Shown here: one piece after another, positions 9,072 through 20,292 of the stretch | Layout of the letters: every line of letters starts with the position of its first letter | How positions within the stretch are numbered: the stretch's first letter is position 1 | NCBI GenBank assembly: GCA_900128395.1 | Contig: LT649277.1 | Location: forward strand, 1 to 46,827 | Source of the DNA: Stramenopiles sp. TOSAG23-2 | Lineage: Eukaryota > Sar | Reading direction: 5' to 3' | Length of the DNA stretch: 46,827 bases | Translations under genes and position numbers: made by a program | Notes under the pieces: model-generated | What the model was told of the DNA's origin: nothing | The model's input: only the letters and a program-made list of their open reading frames with translations | The model's database searches: none

Positions 9072-10160
9072 ATGAATAATAATATCAATACAAATGTAAA
9101 TATAAATAATCACTTTAACAACAAGAACAAGAACAAAAAACAAACCCCTTCATCATCGACCAACATTGATCATCATGTATGGGATCAAGTGACATCAAAA
9201 TTTGTAGCAACAATTAAACGTTTAGAAGATAAAATTGAAATTGATCGTAAAAATTTATTAAGTTATAAAAAAGAACAACAACGACATAATTTAAAATTAA
9301 CAAATAATAATAAAAAATTAAGAGAAGAAAAACAAATGATGGGAGAACAAGCAATGGAATTACAAGATAGAACTAAAATATTACAAAAACGTGTGATAGA
9401 GTTAGAACAGAAAGTCACACGATTAGTTAGTTCAGAACAATTGGCAATAGGTAAATTACAAGTTGCAGAGAAAAAATTAGTAAATTATAATAAAATGGAA
9501 AATTCTGTAAAAGATTTACGTGAAGAATTATTTTATTGGGAACAACATCATACTGAACATTTAAATGCAACATTAAGTGCTGTACTTGAACATAAAGATA
9601 AAATACATAATAATTTATTAAAAAAAGCAACATTAAATGAGGAACAGAAGAAAACAGAGCAAGAACGTTATTTTTTAAATTTAATACGTAGTGATAGTTC
9701 CACAAACAACAATAACAGTAATAATAATAATAATAATGGTAGTAACAGCAATAATATGAATAATAATACAAGTAGTCCATTGCATCATTTATTACATAAT
9801 AATAATAATAATAGTCTGATTACAAATACTAGTCCATTAACAATCATCAATGATAATAAAAATGATAATGATAATAATTCAAACAATGCAAATAAGGCAA
9901 TATTTAAATTTCAAGCTGAATTGGAATATAAAAATGATCGTATTCAATTTTTAGAAAACCAAGTCAAAGAATTAAAGTTATTATTAGATAAAACTCGTAA
10001 AAATGAATCAAAGAAATATGAATTATTGGAACGTAAATATTTATCAGCGAAAGGTATTAATGTTGCATTAGAACGTCAATTAATGTTTCGTAATCAACAA
10101 GTTGAATTAAGAAAAGCAAAATCATCATCATCATCGTCTTCTTCACGGATTACGATGTAG
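9072..10160 (+). CDS. Asn-rich coiled-coil protein
   Basis: A 362-residue protein of unknown function. Residues 1-35 are Asn/Lys-rich. Residues 38-205 are a long charged coiled coil (RLEDKIEIDRKNLLSYKKEQ and onwards). About 206-275 is a low-complexity Asn/Ser linker, and 276-345 is a second coiled coil (FKFQAELEYKNDRIQFLENQ). It ends in a Ser run and RITM. There are no membrane segments. The architecture suits a centrosomal, basal-body or cytoskeletal scaffold, but no family motif is visible. The start is the first ATG after an AT-rich leader and the stop is TAG. A short G5 tract (ctagaggggg) follows about 20 bases later. Confidence 0.8.
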   Translation: MNNNINTNVNINNHFNNKNKNKKQTPSSSTNIDHHVWDQVTSKFVATIKRLEDKIEIDRKNLLSYKKEQQRHNLKLTNNNKKLREEKQMMGEQAMELQDRTKILQKRVIELEQKVTRLVSSEQLAIGKLQVAEKKLVNYNKMENSVKDLREELFYWEQHHTEHLNATLSAVLEHKDKIHNNLLKKATLNEEQKKTEQERYFLNLIRSDSSTNNNNSNNNNNNGSNSNNMNNNTSSPLHHLLHNNNNNSLITNTSPLTIINDNKNDNDNNSNNANKAIFKFQAELEYKNDRIQFLENQVKELKLLLDKTRKNESKKYELLERKYLSAKGINVALERQLMFRNQQVELRKAKSSSSSSSSRITM

Positions 10161-10602
10161 TAGGTGTTGTATGTCTTTTCTAGAGGGGGTATCATTAGTA
10201 TAAATTTATATGATATCAGAACACATAAAAATAAAACATAAATATCATATCATACGGAGTATGATGTTTTTTTTTGGAAAATCATCCCACACAAGTATAT
10301 CACATCTTGCTCTTTTTTTTTATACACCATTTTATATATTTTTTAACATCCGTACGAACTATTTAAATGCTTTTTTACTTAGCACGGGAAATAAAATTAT
10401 TATAACTTAGATTTTAATCATCAATTATATAATTTAAATGCTTTTTTAAAATTTTTTTTAGATGACAAATATTCGGGGGTACAAAACTCATCAACACACT
10501 GATAAGTCTCTCCTTTTCTCGCTCTCTCTTTCTTTCTCTCTCTCTCTCTCTATATATATATTCATATTTAATGCCGACGCATTTTACGAGAAAAATACAA
10601 AA
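10161..10602. other. Intergenic between convergent genes
   Basis: 440 bp between the 3' ends of the coiled-coil gene and the aquaporin gene. It contains a long CT tract near 10504-10552 (GA-rich on the aquaporin sense strand). No convincing gene: the open frame at 10210-10410 is low-complexity. Confidence 0.6.
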
Positions 10603-11640
10603 CTAATTATCTTTTTTCTCACCTGCTTTATATAAATCTTCAAAACCTTCTGGATGTTCATATTTTACAGGGAAACGTACTCTTGCTATATCACCATTTG
10701 GCATGACTTGTGTCGATGGTTTTGTTTCAAACCAGATCGCACCAACAGCTAATAATGCACCAACAATTGGCCCAACCCAATAAATCCAATGATGCTTCCA
10801 TATTTCAGTACTATCTGCTACTAATGATGGGCCTAATGCACGTGCTGGATTCATGCATGCACCACTAATACCCGCACCAATTAAATTTGCTACTAATAAG
10901 TAAAATCCATATAACATTGCTCTAAATTCACGCACAAAACCTTTTGGTGGTCGTACCATAAATATGAAACATGCCCATACCATGAAGAATGTTAATATCA
11001 TTTCCATCATTAATGCATGATGCCATTTGCAATGTTGACATAATTCTGGTGCACCTAAATTTGAATTCTCTGCATCTGGCACAGTACTCACTAACATTAA
11101 TGATGCTAACGAGAACCCAAAAAATTGAGCTACCCAAAACATACATGCTTGCGAGAATTGAATCTCACTCATAAGCCACATCGCCATGGTAATCACAGGA
11201 TTAAAATGCCCAACAACATATTGATCACGATTAATTTTTAAATTGTTTACATCAGGGCCTTCGCTACTATGTTCCTCCTCTTTTGAACCAGCGGTGGATG
11301 CATATGGCAATACGCTAAACATCGTGGCAGTTTGTATAAATGCATTAGAAATCGAAATTGCTGCAAGTCTTCCAGGGGTTAAACCTTTATAGGTAAATTG
11401 AAATGTCAACACACCACTTGTAATTACACAACCTTGTGAGATCAAGCCATAAAATACGGAACCTAAAAATTCAGCAAACATGAAACGATGTGACATACGT
11501 GAACTTAAAGGATCGGAATCTTGTGGATCAAACTCCACCCCTTCCGTTGCTATATCCATACGTCGTTTATTTGCACGTTGCAAATATAAATTCAACGGTT
11601 CTCTAGAATTTACTACCTCATCTTCTTCTTTTGTCGACAT
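10603..11640 (-). CDS. Aquaporin (MIP family)
   Basis: A 345-residue water/solute channel. The two half-helix motifs are NPV at 147-149 (in GHFNPVITMAMW) and NPA at 264-266 (in ACMNPARALGPS), with the selectivity-filter Arg267 directly after the second. Six hydrophobic segments surround them. The N-terminal 50 residues are hydrophilic and cytosolic, and loop A/B holds an acidic insert (SKEEEHSSEGPD, 119-130). The first NPA is changed to NPV, a variant known in some MIP members. The channel may pass water, glycerol or other small solutes; the filter residues do not let me decide. A run of more than 20 T (A-rich on the sense strand) lies immediately upstream of the start codon. Confidence 0.93.
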   Translation of the reverse strand: MSTKEEDEVVNSREPLNLYLQRANKRRMDIATEGVEFDPQDSDPLSSRMSHRFMFAEFLGSVFYGLISQGCVITSGVLTFQFTYKGLTPGRLAAISISNAFIQTATMFSVLPYASTAGSKEEEHSSEGPDVNNLKINRDQYVVGHFNPVITMAMWLMSEIQFSQACMFWVAQFFGFSLASLMLVSTVPDAENSNLGAPELCQHCKWHHALMMEMILTFFMVWACFIFMVRPPKGFVREFRAMLYGFYLLVANLIGAGISGACMNPARALGPSLVADSTEIWKHHWIYWVGPIVGALLAVGAIWFETKPSTQVMPNGDIARVRFPVKYEHPEGFEDLYKAGEKKDN

Positions 11641-13501
11641 GTTTTTTTTTTTTTTTTTTTTGTATAATATTTTTACTAATACACTACTATAAAAAAAATG
11701 AAGTCAAAATAATCTTGTATATATTCGGTCAATAATCTTACACACGTATATTTAATCTGATCTATCTATATCTACGTTACAACAAGTAACAAATACTTCT
11801 TTATATGTATATATATAACTAAAACTATCTATGCTATTACTATAGAAAGAAACTATACAATATGATATAACTTTTTGTGTGTGTTTTTTCTATAAGCATC
11901 ATACACACACTCTTGTTATTATTATTAATTATTAATTAAAATATATATATATATGTAATTTTTTTTAATACTGTACTGTGTTATTTTTTGTATAAAAGTT
12001 AAAGTTTAATTTTGATGATTATTTGGATTTTTTTGATGCGATCTTTCGCCGGCAGAAAAAATGGATTTTGACTTAAAAAAAAATCAAGAACAATTTCAGA
12101 ATTTTAATCAATATTTAATAGTGCAATAAAATATTTAAATTTCAGGAAGTTTTATCCATTCTATTAATAATGATTGATTAAACTTTTATTAATACTGAAG
12201 AAAGATATTAAATACTAATTTTGATAAAGTATATCGGATATTATTATTTATATCCCACTCTAAATAGTCAGTTTGGTAAATTAAAACTGTTGAAAAAAAT
12301 CATTGATTAAAGTTACTGACGACTATAGTACTATAGTTTGCTAATTTTGATAAAGTATATCGGATATTATTATTTATATCCCACTCTAAATAGTCAGTTT
12401 GGTAAATTAAAACTGTTGAAAAAAATCATTGATTAAAGTTACTGACGACTATAGTACTATAGTTTGCTAATTTTGATAAAGTATATCGGATATTATTATT
12501 TATATCCCACTCTAAATAGTCAGTTTGGTAACTTAAATGTAGTTAAATCGAGATGATGATAGGAAAAAATGAAGGGTTATATTAGTATAATCTATGGTAC
12601 AGTCCACACACAAAATATCACAATGAAAAATGTGAAAAAATGAAATCGAGTGATAGGAAATAATAAAATATATTAGTATATATTCTAGTATTGTTTACAC
12701 ACAAATTGTTTTCCAGCCGCCTGTTTTCGTATTTCTGGATTTCACCAATGCAGGAGCTTGGCATATTTTATTTTCATCATCATCATCAAAATCGGTCAAA
12801 AAAAGCAATACTGTGCTGTTATAAACATAAATTAAAACTGCACAGTACATGGGGAAATTTGGCCGGAACCTTATCCCACACGCAGAGCTTATACGAGACT
12901 CGTTTATCCATGAAATCTGGAAATCCAGTAGTGTTGCTAGTACAGTCCGGATAGCACAATATATCAAAAACCAAAAACTTAAACGAAAAACAAACTATCT
13001 TGGCAAACGTGCAAACCGTGCAAAAAACAACAAGGATCAAATAAATTAGGATGTAAATACCATGGTGCTCGCTCATCAATATTGTAAAAATTGCTGCTGT
13101 CGAGAGAGAGGAGATGGGTATTGGACATAGCACATCCAATAAATATCCAATAAATCTCCAATATATGTGTGTGTAAAGCTTAATCGACAAGAATTAGATT
13201 TACATATATCAACTATATCAACGGTTGCAGGTGAAGAAGTAAGGAAAAAAAGTTTATATTTATATATATATATATATATACATAGATATTTCCTTTTACA
13301 TCCTACATTTGCAAAAAATTATTTTATTATTTTAATAATTATCATAATTTATTAAATTAATTAATATATTAATTAAATAATTATAGGCGTTTTATCGTTA
13401 TAATTTAATATTATTTATAATAATATATTTATATAATATAAAGATAACTTTATATACATACATACATATCATATTTCAATAAAAGAAAATATATAATCAA
13501 A
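11641..13501. other. Intergenic with 126-bp repeats, no confident gene
   Basis: 1.86 kb between divergent genes. It holds the 126-bp tandem repeat (12215-12534) and a patch of more balanced base composition at about 12700-13150, with overlapping open frames on both strands (for example 12849-13049 plus and 12819-13190 minus). None has protein-like composition I can support. The last 300 bp is the AT-rich leader of the transporter gene. Confidence 0.5.
12215..12534. repeat. 126-bp tandem repeat, about 2.5 copies
   Basis: Copies begin with ctaattttgataaagtata at 12215, 12341 and 12467. The spacing is exactly 126 bp, and the two full copies look identical. The third stops at about 12534 after cagtttggtaa. 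It contains no spacers and lies upstream of both flanking genes. Confidence 0.92.
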
Positions 13502-15150
13502 ATGGGATGCAGATCATTTTGGATTTATGATTCAAAAGAACATTTTGGATGGTTAGTTTGTTATATTTTTAGTGCATTAATTTCAGCATATATATTAGGA
13601 GTAGTATGTTAATAATTAAAATGAATATAAATATTCTTCTTTCTCTTTTTATCAATCAACCAACCACTCAAAAATCATATTCAATAAATAATTAAGTAAC
13701 TAACAATATACCACCTATTCACACCCACACACACACGCACACACACATATACATACAACAACAGTATGGAGTTGCTATATTACAAATTGCAAAAGAGACT
13801 GCAGATAGTGATGGAAACTTACAAAGTTTTTTCGGTATTAGATGGACAAATGTAATTACCTTGCCGGGTTCCATAGGTTCGTTTGCTATGTTATTAGTTG
13901 GGCCATTATTTGGTTCATTAGCTGATTATACATCGTATCGAAAATTATTTGGTGCAATGGCAATGATCATAACTCTTTTATGTACTTTTTCAAATGTTTT
14001 TATTTCCGAGGCAACCGTAGGATTGATATTAGCATGTGCCATGATACAAGTCGTTGCATATTTATGTGTATACACTATGTATAGAGCAGCATATTTACCG
14101 GAACTTGCTGCTGGTGAAGAAGAGGTAACAAAATTAAGTGCAAAAGGATATGTCATTTTATTTATTTCACAAATGTTTTTCATTGGATTATTAATTACAT
14201 CTGCAAATATTATTGGTGGAACGAATATATTTTTATATATGCAAAGCGCAGCAGCAATTACCGTGATTCTTGGCATCATTTTAGCAGTTATTGTTATTAA
14301 AAATATGGGTTATCGTTTAGCTTCCTCTAAATTACAAGCTGGTCAAAATTTATTTACGGTAGGTTTTATTTCCATATATGAATCATTTAAAGATATGGCA
14401 GTCAATTATGTACAATTGCGTAAATTCATGTTGTTTACAGCGTTTACAAATCCAGCCTTCAATGCTGCACCCGGTTTAGCAGTTACAATAATGACTGCAA
14501 TGGGCCTAACAAGCAATCAAGTATCACTTGCTATTGTTTTAGTCGTATTAGTAGCGATTCTTGGACCACTTCTTGTAACATTTTTACAACGAAAATATAA
14601 AGTATCCATACAGAAATTGATGCTAGGCGTAGTAACGTTTTATATGATTTCAATTATACTTTTCCCGTTAATAGCTTCGATTAGTTATCCATTTGTCATC
14701 ATAGCCGCATTGAGCATTGGATTAGCACAAGGCATGTGGTTAGCTTCAGGACAAGCATTTTTTGCATCGTTATGCCCTGGTGGAAAAGAAGCAACATTTA
14801 CCGGGGCGTATATGTTTGCAAATAAATTAATGGATTGGATACCCCCATTAGTATTTTCTATATTAAATCAAGCAACGGGCAATTTATTTTTATCATATTA
14901 TTGTTGCATTTTACTTTTCAATATTGCATCAGTGGTGCTTTGTTATGTTATTGATATGGAGAAAGGAAGAGAGGAAATTAAGGACACATTGAAAAATCGT
15001 CGTTTAACGTTGTCAAGTGACGAATTAACGGAAGATGCTCGCGATGTTAACAACAATAATAATGATAATGATGATGCAAATAAAAAAAAACAAGATGAGG
15101 ATAAAACTGAAAATGCAACAGAAAAAACAGATGAAACTACTACTGTATAA
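13502..15150 (+). CDS. UMF1/Atg22-like major facilitator transporter (one intron)
   Basis: Two exons, 13502-13603 and 13765-15150, give 495 residues. Exon 1 encodes MGCRSFWIYDSKEHFGWLV and the first membrane helix. Splicing GGA-GTA to TAT-GGA keeps the frame to 15150. About 12 hydrophobic segments follow. The loop GSLADYTSYRK after helix 2 is the MFS A-motif-like signature seen in the Atg22/UMF1 group, and YRAAYLPELA resembles their helix 4-5 region. The C-terminal 60 residues are Asn/Asp/Lys-rich and cytosolic. Relatives export amino acids from the vacuole or act at the cell surface, but the substrate is not evident here. Without exon 1 the open frame would lack an ATG and the first helix. 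Confidence 0.85.
13604..13764 (+). other. Spliceosomal intron in transporter gene
   Basis: 161 nt, donor GTATGT, acceptor CAG. It contains an ACAC-rich tract before the acceptor. Removing it joins two in-frame coding pieces. Confidence 0.85.
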
Positions 15151-15964
15151 AAGAAACGTTCATTTTTACCATGTAATCATGTTATACTGCACATATGAAT
15201 ATTTGTGTATAATCCTCCAAAATGGAATATATTCGTCTCTTTTTATAAAAAAATTACAAAGTTCGGTAAAAAAAATATATAGGGAACAGCAGATAAAACA
15301 CACGCGCTTAATCTGTTTTTTTTCAAAAAATAAAAGTAACACATGATTTTTTACACGTTTACCAAGTGTTCGTCCTCCAATTTAATTTTTTAAACAAAAA
15401 CAAACGTTTTTACACAAAACAAAAAAAACAGAGAGAAATTTAAAAAGAAAAACAAAAGTAAACCAACAACACACAACGCAGAGAGGGATAAAATGCAAAA
15501 TGTACCAATTGGGTGTGGTGTGTGGTGGTATACACACAAGAGAGTGTCGTCTACATACAGTATCTTCATTTGAATTCATTTTTTATAGTACTAGTAAAAA
15601 TTAATAATATCTCTTTTTTTATTTATATGTCCTCTTCTTTCCGCCGTTATACCAAATTATCCGAAAACTACCAGGTACACAGCATTAAATATCTCCTCGG
15701 AGGATTTTCCAATTTATTGACATAAAACACATATAGGCTTAATATATTTCATGTTTCAGTGTACATATTTATAGAACAATATTACAAGTTCGAGGTTGCA
15801 TATTTCACAATTATCCTCGCATATATTGCCCGACCGAGTGGCAGTACATTTATAGTAGCAGACGACCGTGTCAGTTCTCCGTCTATATTGGAGTGTCTTA
15901 AAAAAAAAAAAGAAAATAATTAATATATATTATTACGTAATTTCATAATTACTACAGAAAAAAA
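15151..15964. other. Intergenic, no gene seen
   Basis: About 800 bp between genes on the same strand. Short frames are low-complexity. TACCAGGTA at 15669-15677 lies 288 bp upstream of the next start codon. Confidence 0.55.
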
Positions 15965-16524
15965 ATGATGAAAGTGGTACCATCGATGACAAGTGGTAGA
16001 GATAAATTACGTGAAAAACCAAACAAAGATAATACGCCAAGAAGTCCAGGAAAAGCATTAATTAATTCATCATTGCCAAACCGTAATAACAAACACAATG
16101 TAAAACAAGTTCATACGAAGAATATTATTAATAACAATAGTGATACGGATAATGATGATGATATAGAAGTTATAGACTGGTCGATTATCAAGCAATTGTA
16201 CAGTATCAAATTGAATTTGATGATACGCAAGAAGAAATGATAATTGGACCAAAATACTTCTTTACTAATTTTGTTACTGATGTCATGGCAATCTCGAGCA
16301 TTGTTTCGTTGGGCGCAGTTGCGTTAACGTTTGCTTTGAAAATTTTCGGAAAGGATTTCTTGAACGAATGGAAAAACAATGTTGAAAAATTAGAAAAAAT
16401 GCGAGAGACAAAACGGATAGCTGATGTTGTAGAGATTGTACAAGATGGCTTGGACAATCCTATGGTACAAAAAGAGCTACAAAAACGCCGGGGCCATCGT
16501 AAAGTTGATTACTCAGTTCCCTAA
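15965..16524 (+). CDS. Small single-pass membrane protein, split by an apparent frameshift
   Basis: Two overlapping frames appear to be one gene. The first (15965-16240) encodes a basic, polar N-terminus with an acidic cluster (DTDNDDDIEVID). The second is open from 16162 to 16524 and continues with VDYQAIVQYQIEFDDTQEE, one hydrophobic helix (VMAISSIVSLGAVALTFALK) and a charged tail ending DYSVP. A one-base loss between about 16162 and 16200 would join them into a protein of about 186 residues. No intron fits there. Otherwise translation could begin at ATG 16237, which overlaps the first frame's TGA. I do not recognise a family. The frame change may be a sequencing error, a mutation or recoding. 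Confidence 0.6.
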
Positions 16525-17057
16525 ATTATCAAGATCTAGTCATCATATATATATCATATATTGTATTATTGTACTCGTACGTTCGTATTCTTTTTGAAGG
16601 AGCAGGTGCTAGTAAAATTAAAAAATAAATAAAATTAAAATAAGAGAATTCAGTTTAAATTTTACGTCGTACGACGTACTCGAGTACGAACGTATATTTT
16701 TTTTAATTTAATACGCGAGGTAATAGTTTATGATTAATATATTACACTCTCGTAATTTTTTATGTTTTTGTACGATATCGGTATTCGTACTATTAATTAT
16801 TGATAAATATGGTTTTTAAATTAATTTTTATGTCTCATACGAAAAGTATTTTTAATTTACTGAATAAACAATACGAACTTCGTACGAACGTTCGTACTTT
16901 TTTAAAAAAGTGGTATGTACGAAAACGGTATATTACACAAGTGTATAACTTCTCTGTATAATTTTACATTTTTGTAAAACTACGAACCATCTCGTCCCTT
17001 CGCTTGTCGTCCCCCTTCAACGATATCAAAAATACGCAATTTTTCTATTATTAAATA
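16525..17057. other. Palindrome-rich intergenic region between convergent genes
   Basis: The 530 bp between two converging genes is packed with GTAC/CGTACG-type palindromes. Examples are tacgtcgtacgacgta (16663-16678), cgtactcgagtacg (16675-16688, overlapping), gtacgaacgttcgtac (16882-16897) and acttttttaaaaaagt (16896-16911). No gene was seen. It could act as a shared 3' end or terminator region. Confidence 0.8.
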
Positions 17058-19244
17058 TTAAAATTTATAATCTGTTGTCGTACCCATAGCCCATGGAAAT
17101 TTATCTCTTAATGCTCTTGCAAAGACTTTATCGATTGGGCATTCGTTTCTTTTGCACCATGCAACAGTTACTCGTGGATCCATGTAATTGATTTTACTTG
17201 TACCTAATGCAACACTTTTGTTATCATCTTTATTTTTCATCTGTAATTCAAAAGTTTTTAATCTTTGCTCAAGGGTTGCTAATTTTTTACGAACTTGATC
17301 TTCCGATGGCTGTCTCTTGAAACGATGCGATTGTTTAAATTTCTGCATCTTATCCATCTTAGTGGTATCCTTTGCCAATTTCACCTCCTTCCCTTTCCGG
17401 ACACGCCTTACATCGGTTTTTAGTTCTTCAATTTGCTGTTTGTAAATTTCTACTTTTTCCCCCATCTTTTCCATGTTTTCATTAAATGCTTTTGAAACAG
17501 TTTTTTGATGGTTACACAAAATGGCAACTTTGCGATTTGCTTCGTTATATAAAATAACTTTTTGCCCAATTGATTCATTAACAACGTTGTCAGGCAATTC
17601 ATTTTCTAAAGTATTTGACGCATTGTACGTACGGAATACTTTTGCAGAAAGTCCAGGCATCAATTCTTTTAAATGATCGTTCAACTCACCAACAGATAAT
17701 TCATTGAAAATTTCTTTATCATCCTTCTTCCTAGAGCAAAACTTTTTCAAATTGTTAAATACATTAATACCAACATCGCCATAACGTGTCCCTAAATCAA
17801 TTGTTTGTAAATGTCGCATTGAATCTTTCCCTAAAAAATCTAATGTAATCACATACTTTGATTGTCCATCTTTGCCACTGTCATCAAAGTGAAGATGTTC
17901 AACACGCAAGGAACACGTACCAACCGTATCTGCTTCATCCTCATCCTTTTCATTACCTGCACGTAATGCTAAGCGATCAATAACCCACATAGCTGTTGCA
18001 CGTTGCCTTTCGAAAATGGTTGCAGTTTTCTTTTTTAAATTACGTTCATAATCAGCACGTATTTTCACAATATGCTTTTTCAATTTTCGTGCTTTTTCAT
18101 ATTTCGCCAAATCACCTCTACCTTTAAAACTCGATGATGCTGCAAGCCATACATATTTCGTACCGTTCATAACATTTTCATTCCATGTTGCTAACCATGT
18201 AACGTCTTTTTTCTCCACTAATGTACCCCATGAATGTCCTGGTACATGGCATTTGGGCACCATTTCCGTATCCCCGACATTTAAAATAACTTGCTCCGGT
18301 TGGACCCTCGTTTTCAACGTTCCTGTTTTCGGATGTGCACCACGACCACGAAATAAACCAGGAGGTTCAATAGTAAAATTACCAAGTTTTTCAATATGGT
18401 TATCTACAATTGCATATGCATATTTTGCAGATAATTCTAATTTTTGCTGTTTTTCTACTTCTTTTTCCTCTTTTGTACGTGCTTTACGCGCCGCACGACG
18501 TTCATTGACAAGAGTACGAATTGGGCCAAAATCACATTTATTAAAATTTTTAATTGTATGTTTTGAACCAAGATATTTTTTAAAATCGTTGAAAAAGTTC
18601 TTATCAAAGACTTTCTTCGTCTTTGGATCCCCAAGCTGCGGCCCATCCAATGGCATTTCTGCATAGAATGTAGCTACTTCTTCTTGCGCAGGCGTTAGAT
18701 CAACGTCACGGCCATCATATCGCATTTTAACATTGTGTGGCACATATGGTGCAGGAAAGTTCACACCATAATGTTCCATATTACGCCATGCTTGATTGTC
18801 TGGTAATTTTGGTGCCTCCCACCAACGATATGCTTTCATTGCAGTATCCATAATTTGTACATTGCTTAAAGTTTTCACTTTTGGCCCTTTATTAGCAGGT
18901 TTCCTCTTCTTTGCAGCTGGTTTTCTGCTGCTGCTGCCGCTGCTTCCACGACTTTTACTACGTTTCCTCTTTGCCGCTTCTTCCTCTCGACGTTTTCGTT
19001 TTGCTTTTTTATCTTTCTTTTTCTTTTTCTTCTTTTTCTTTCCTTCCTTTTTCACTTTTTGTGGGGAAGTTTTTGCTTTTAATGCAGATAATGGTATATC
19101 ATCATCCGAATCCGATGATTCAAAATCATTTTGGCTGTTTTGTGCTGCTGCAAGACGCTCTCGAGATGATGTAGGTGGTTTTAACAATCTCTCTCTTTTC
19201 TTACCAGGTGGTGGTGGTTCAAAATCATCTTGTGATGCAGACAT
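17058..19244 (-). CDS. TOP1: DNA topoisomerase I (type IB)
   Basis: A 728-residue nuclear enzyme that relaxes supercoils through a 3'-phosphotyrosyl nick. The N-terminal 130 residues are Lys/Arg/Ser-rich with nuclear-localisation-like runs (KKKKKDKKAKRKRR). The core begins near 135 (KAYRWWEAPKLP) and contains the family segments MEHYGVNFPAPYVPH, FDFGPI-like DFGPIRTLVNERR, FRGRGAHPKTG and WVIDRLALRAGNEKDEDEADT. A coiled linker (about 590-670) precedes the C-terminal domain with the catalytic tyrosine in SKINYMDPRVTVAWCKRN (Tyr687). The end TTDYKF matches the usual C-terminus. Length and order are normal for eukaryotic TOP1. The start is the first in-frame ATG, and a G5 tract lies on the sense strand about 50 bp after the stop. 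Confidence 0.98.
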   Translation of the reverse strand: MSASQDDFEPPPPGKKRERLLKPPTSSRERLAAAQNSQNDFESSDSDDDIPLSALKAKTSPQKVKKEGKKKKKKKKKDKKAKRKRREEEAAKRKRSKSRGSSGSSSRKPAAKKRKPANKGPKVKTLSNVQIMDTAMKAYRWWEAPKLPDNQAWRNMEHYGVNFPAPYVPHNVKMRYDGRDVDLTPAQEEVATFYAEMPLDGPQLGDPKTKKVFDKNFFNDFKKYLGSKHTIKNFNKCDFGPIRTLVNERRAARKARTKEEKEVEKQQKLELSAKYAYAIVDNHIEKLGNFTIEPPGLFRGRGAHPKTGTLKTRVQPEQVILNVGDTEMVPKCHVPGHSWGTLVEKKDVTWLATWNENVMNGTKYVWLAASSSFKGRGDLAKYEKARKLKKHIVKIRADYERNLKKKTATIFERQRATAMWVIDRLALRAGNEKDEDEADTVGTCSLRVEHLHFDDSGKDGQSKYVITLDFLGKDSMRHLQTIDLGTRYGDVGINVFNNLKKFCSRKKDDKEIFNELSVGELNDHLKELMPGLSAKVFRTYNASNTLENELPDNVVNESIGQKVILYNEANRKVAILCNHQKTVSKAFNENMEKMGEKVEIYKQQIEELKTDVRRVRKGKEVKLAKDTTKMDKMQKFKQSHRFKRQPSEDQVRKKLATLEQRLKTFELQMKNKDDNKSVALGTSKINYMDPRVTVAWCKRNECPIDKVFARALRDKFPWAMGTTTDYKF

Positions 19245-20292
19245 GATATCAATAGATATGGTATTATTTTCGTTAAAAAATGTTGTGTATTATATAAAAA
19301 ATTAAAATTAAAAAAAAAAGAAAATAAAAATTTAAAAAGATAAATAACTATCACTTTTTTTTTTTTTTCTTGTTGTTTTTTTCTCAACACAAAATGTATA
19401 TATATATATATAATTATATATATAGTTTGTTTATTTTGTTGTTTGGAAATAAAATATATATATCTGATTCTTTCGATACATTTATCTACATTACCTTTCT
19501 CTCACATTTTAAAAAATGTAAAAATTCAAATTTTTTTCAATAAAAAGATAAAATCTTTCATTACTCCCATAGTGTGTGCCTGCTAGAATAGCATGGATAT
19601 AGCATCGCTATATTTGTGTGCAGAGAAAAAAAAAATGTTTTAAATATATATATTTGTTTGTTGAAGTATATATATGCACACACACACACACATGACAAAT
19701 ATTTGTATCGGTTTTTACAATTTACTATTATTATTATTATTATTAGTAGCAGCAGCAGCACGTGTTATATATGCACACACACACACACATGACAAATATT
19801 TGTATCGGTTTTTACAATTTACTATTATTATTATTATTATTAGCAGCACGTGTTTCCTCTTCATATTCCATATATTATTGATATTTTACTTGATGCATAT
19901 AGAAGGTGCCATAAGTCGCATAGCTAGCTAGCCGGGCATAAGGTATTTTCCATCAAAAAAAATAACACTACACACTATTGATATTTTCTCTTGTCAATCA
20001 AAATCCACAGACATACAGGCGCGTTGCAAAAAATGAATTTATATATCGAATAATGAATTAGAAAAAGGTTGAAGGATGCAACGATCATATATACCTACGA
20101 AAAAGAACAGAAGAAATACTTTTTTCATGTAAATTCGATCCTTTATTAGCAGAGATATATAAATAGGTACGTGTGTATTTTTTATAGATAATAAAAGAGG
20201 TGTATAGTATTTGATTTGGATTCCTGACGTGAAGTATAATACCCATATTTGATTTTATGTGATTTTTCTACTTTTGTTCCTTTTAGTATAGT
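19245..20292. other. Intergenic with 97-bp tandem repeat
   Basis: 1 kb between divergent genes (TOP1 and the SEL1L-like gene). It is AT-rich with the 97-bp duplication at 19670-19857. No gene seen. Confidence 0.55.
19670..19857. repeat. 97-bp tandem duplication
   Basis: The unit begins atgcacacacacacacacat at 19674 and again at 19771 and includes tttgtatcggtttttacaat and an ATT microsatellite. The copies differ by a few trinucleotides near agcagcacgtgtt, consistent with microsatellite change after duplication. Confidence 0.88.

Noticed and set aside
12215-12534. CRISPR-like array
   Set aside because: The 126-bp units are directly adjacent with no spacers, and the genome is eukaryotic.
12695-13190. 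Candidate minus-strand protein of 123 codons and a 66-codon plus-strand frame
   Set aside because: Mutually overlapping, unrecognised, and without a typical A-rich start context. Kept only as a finding about composition.
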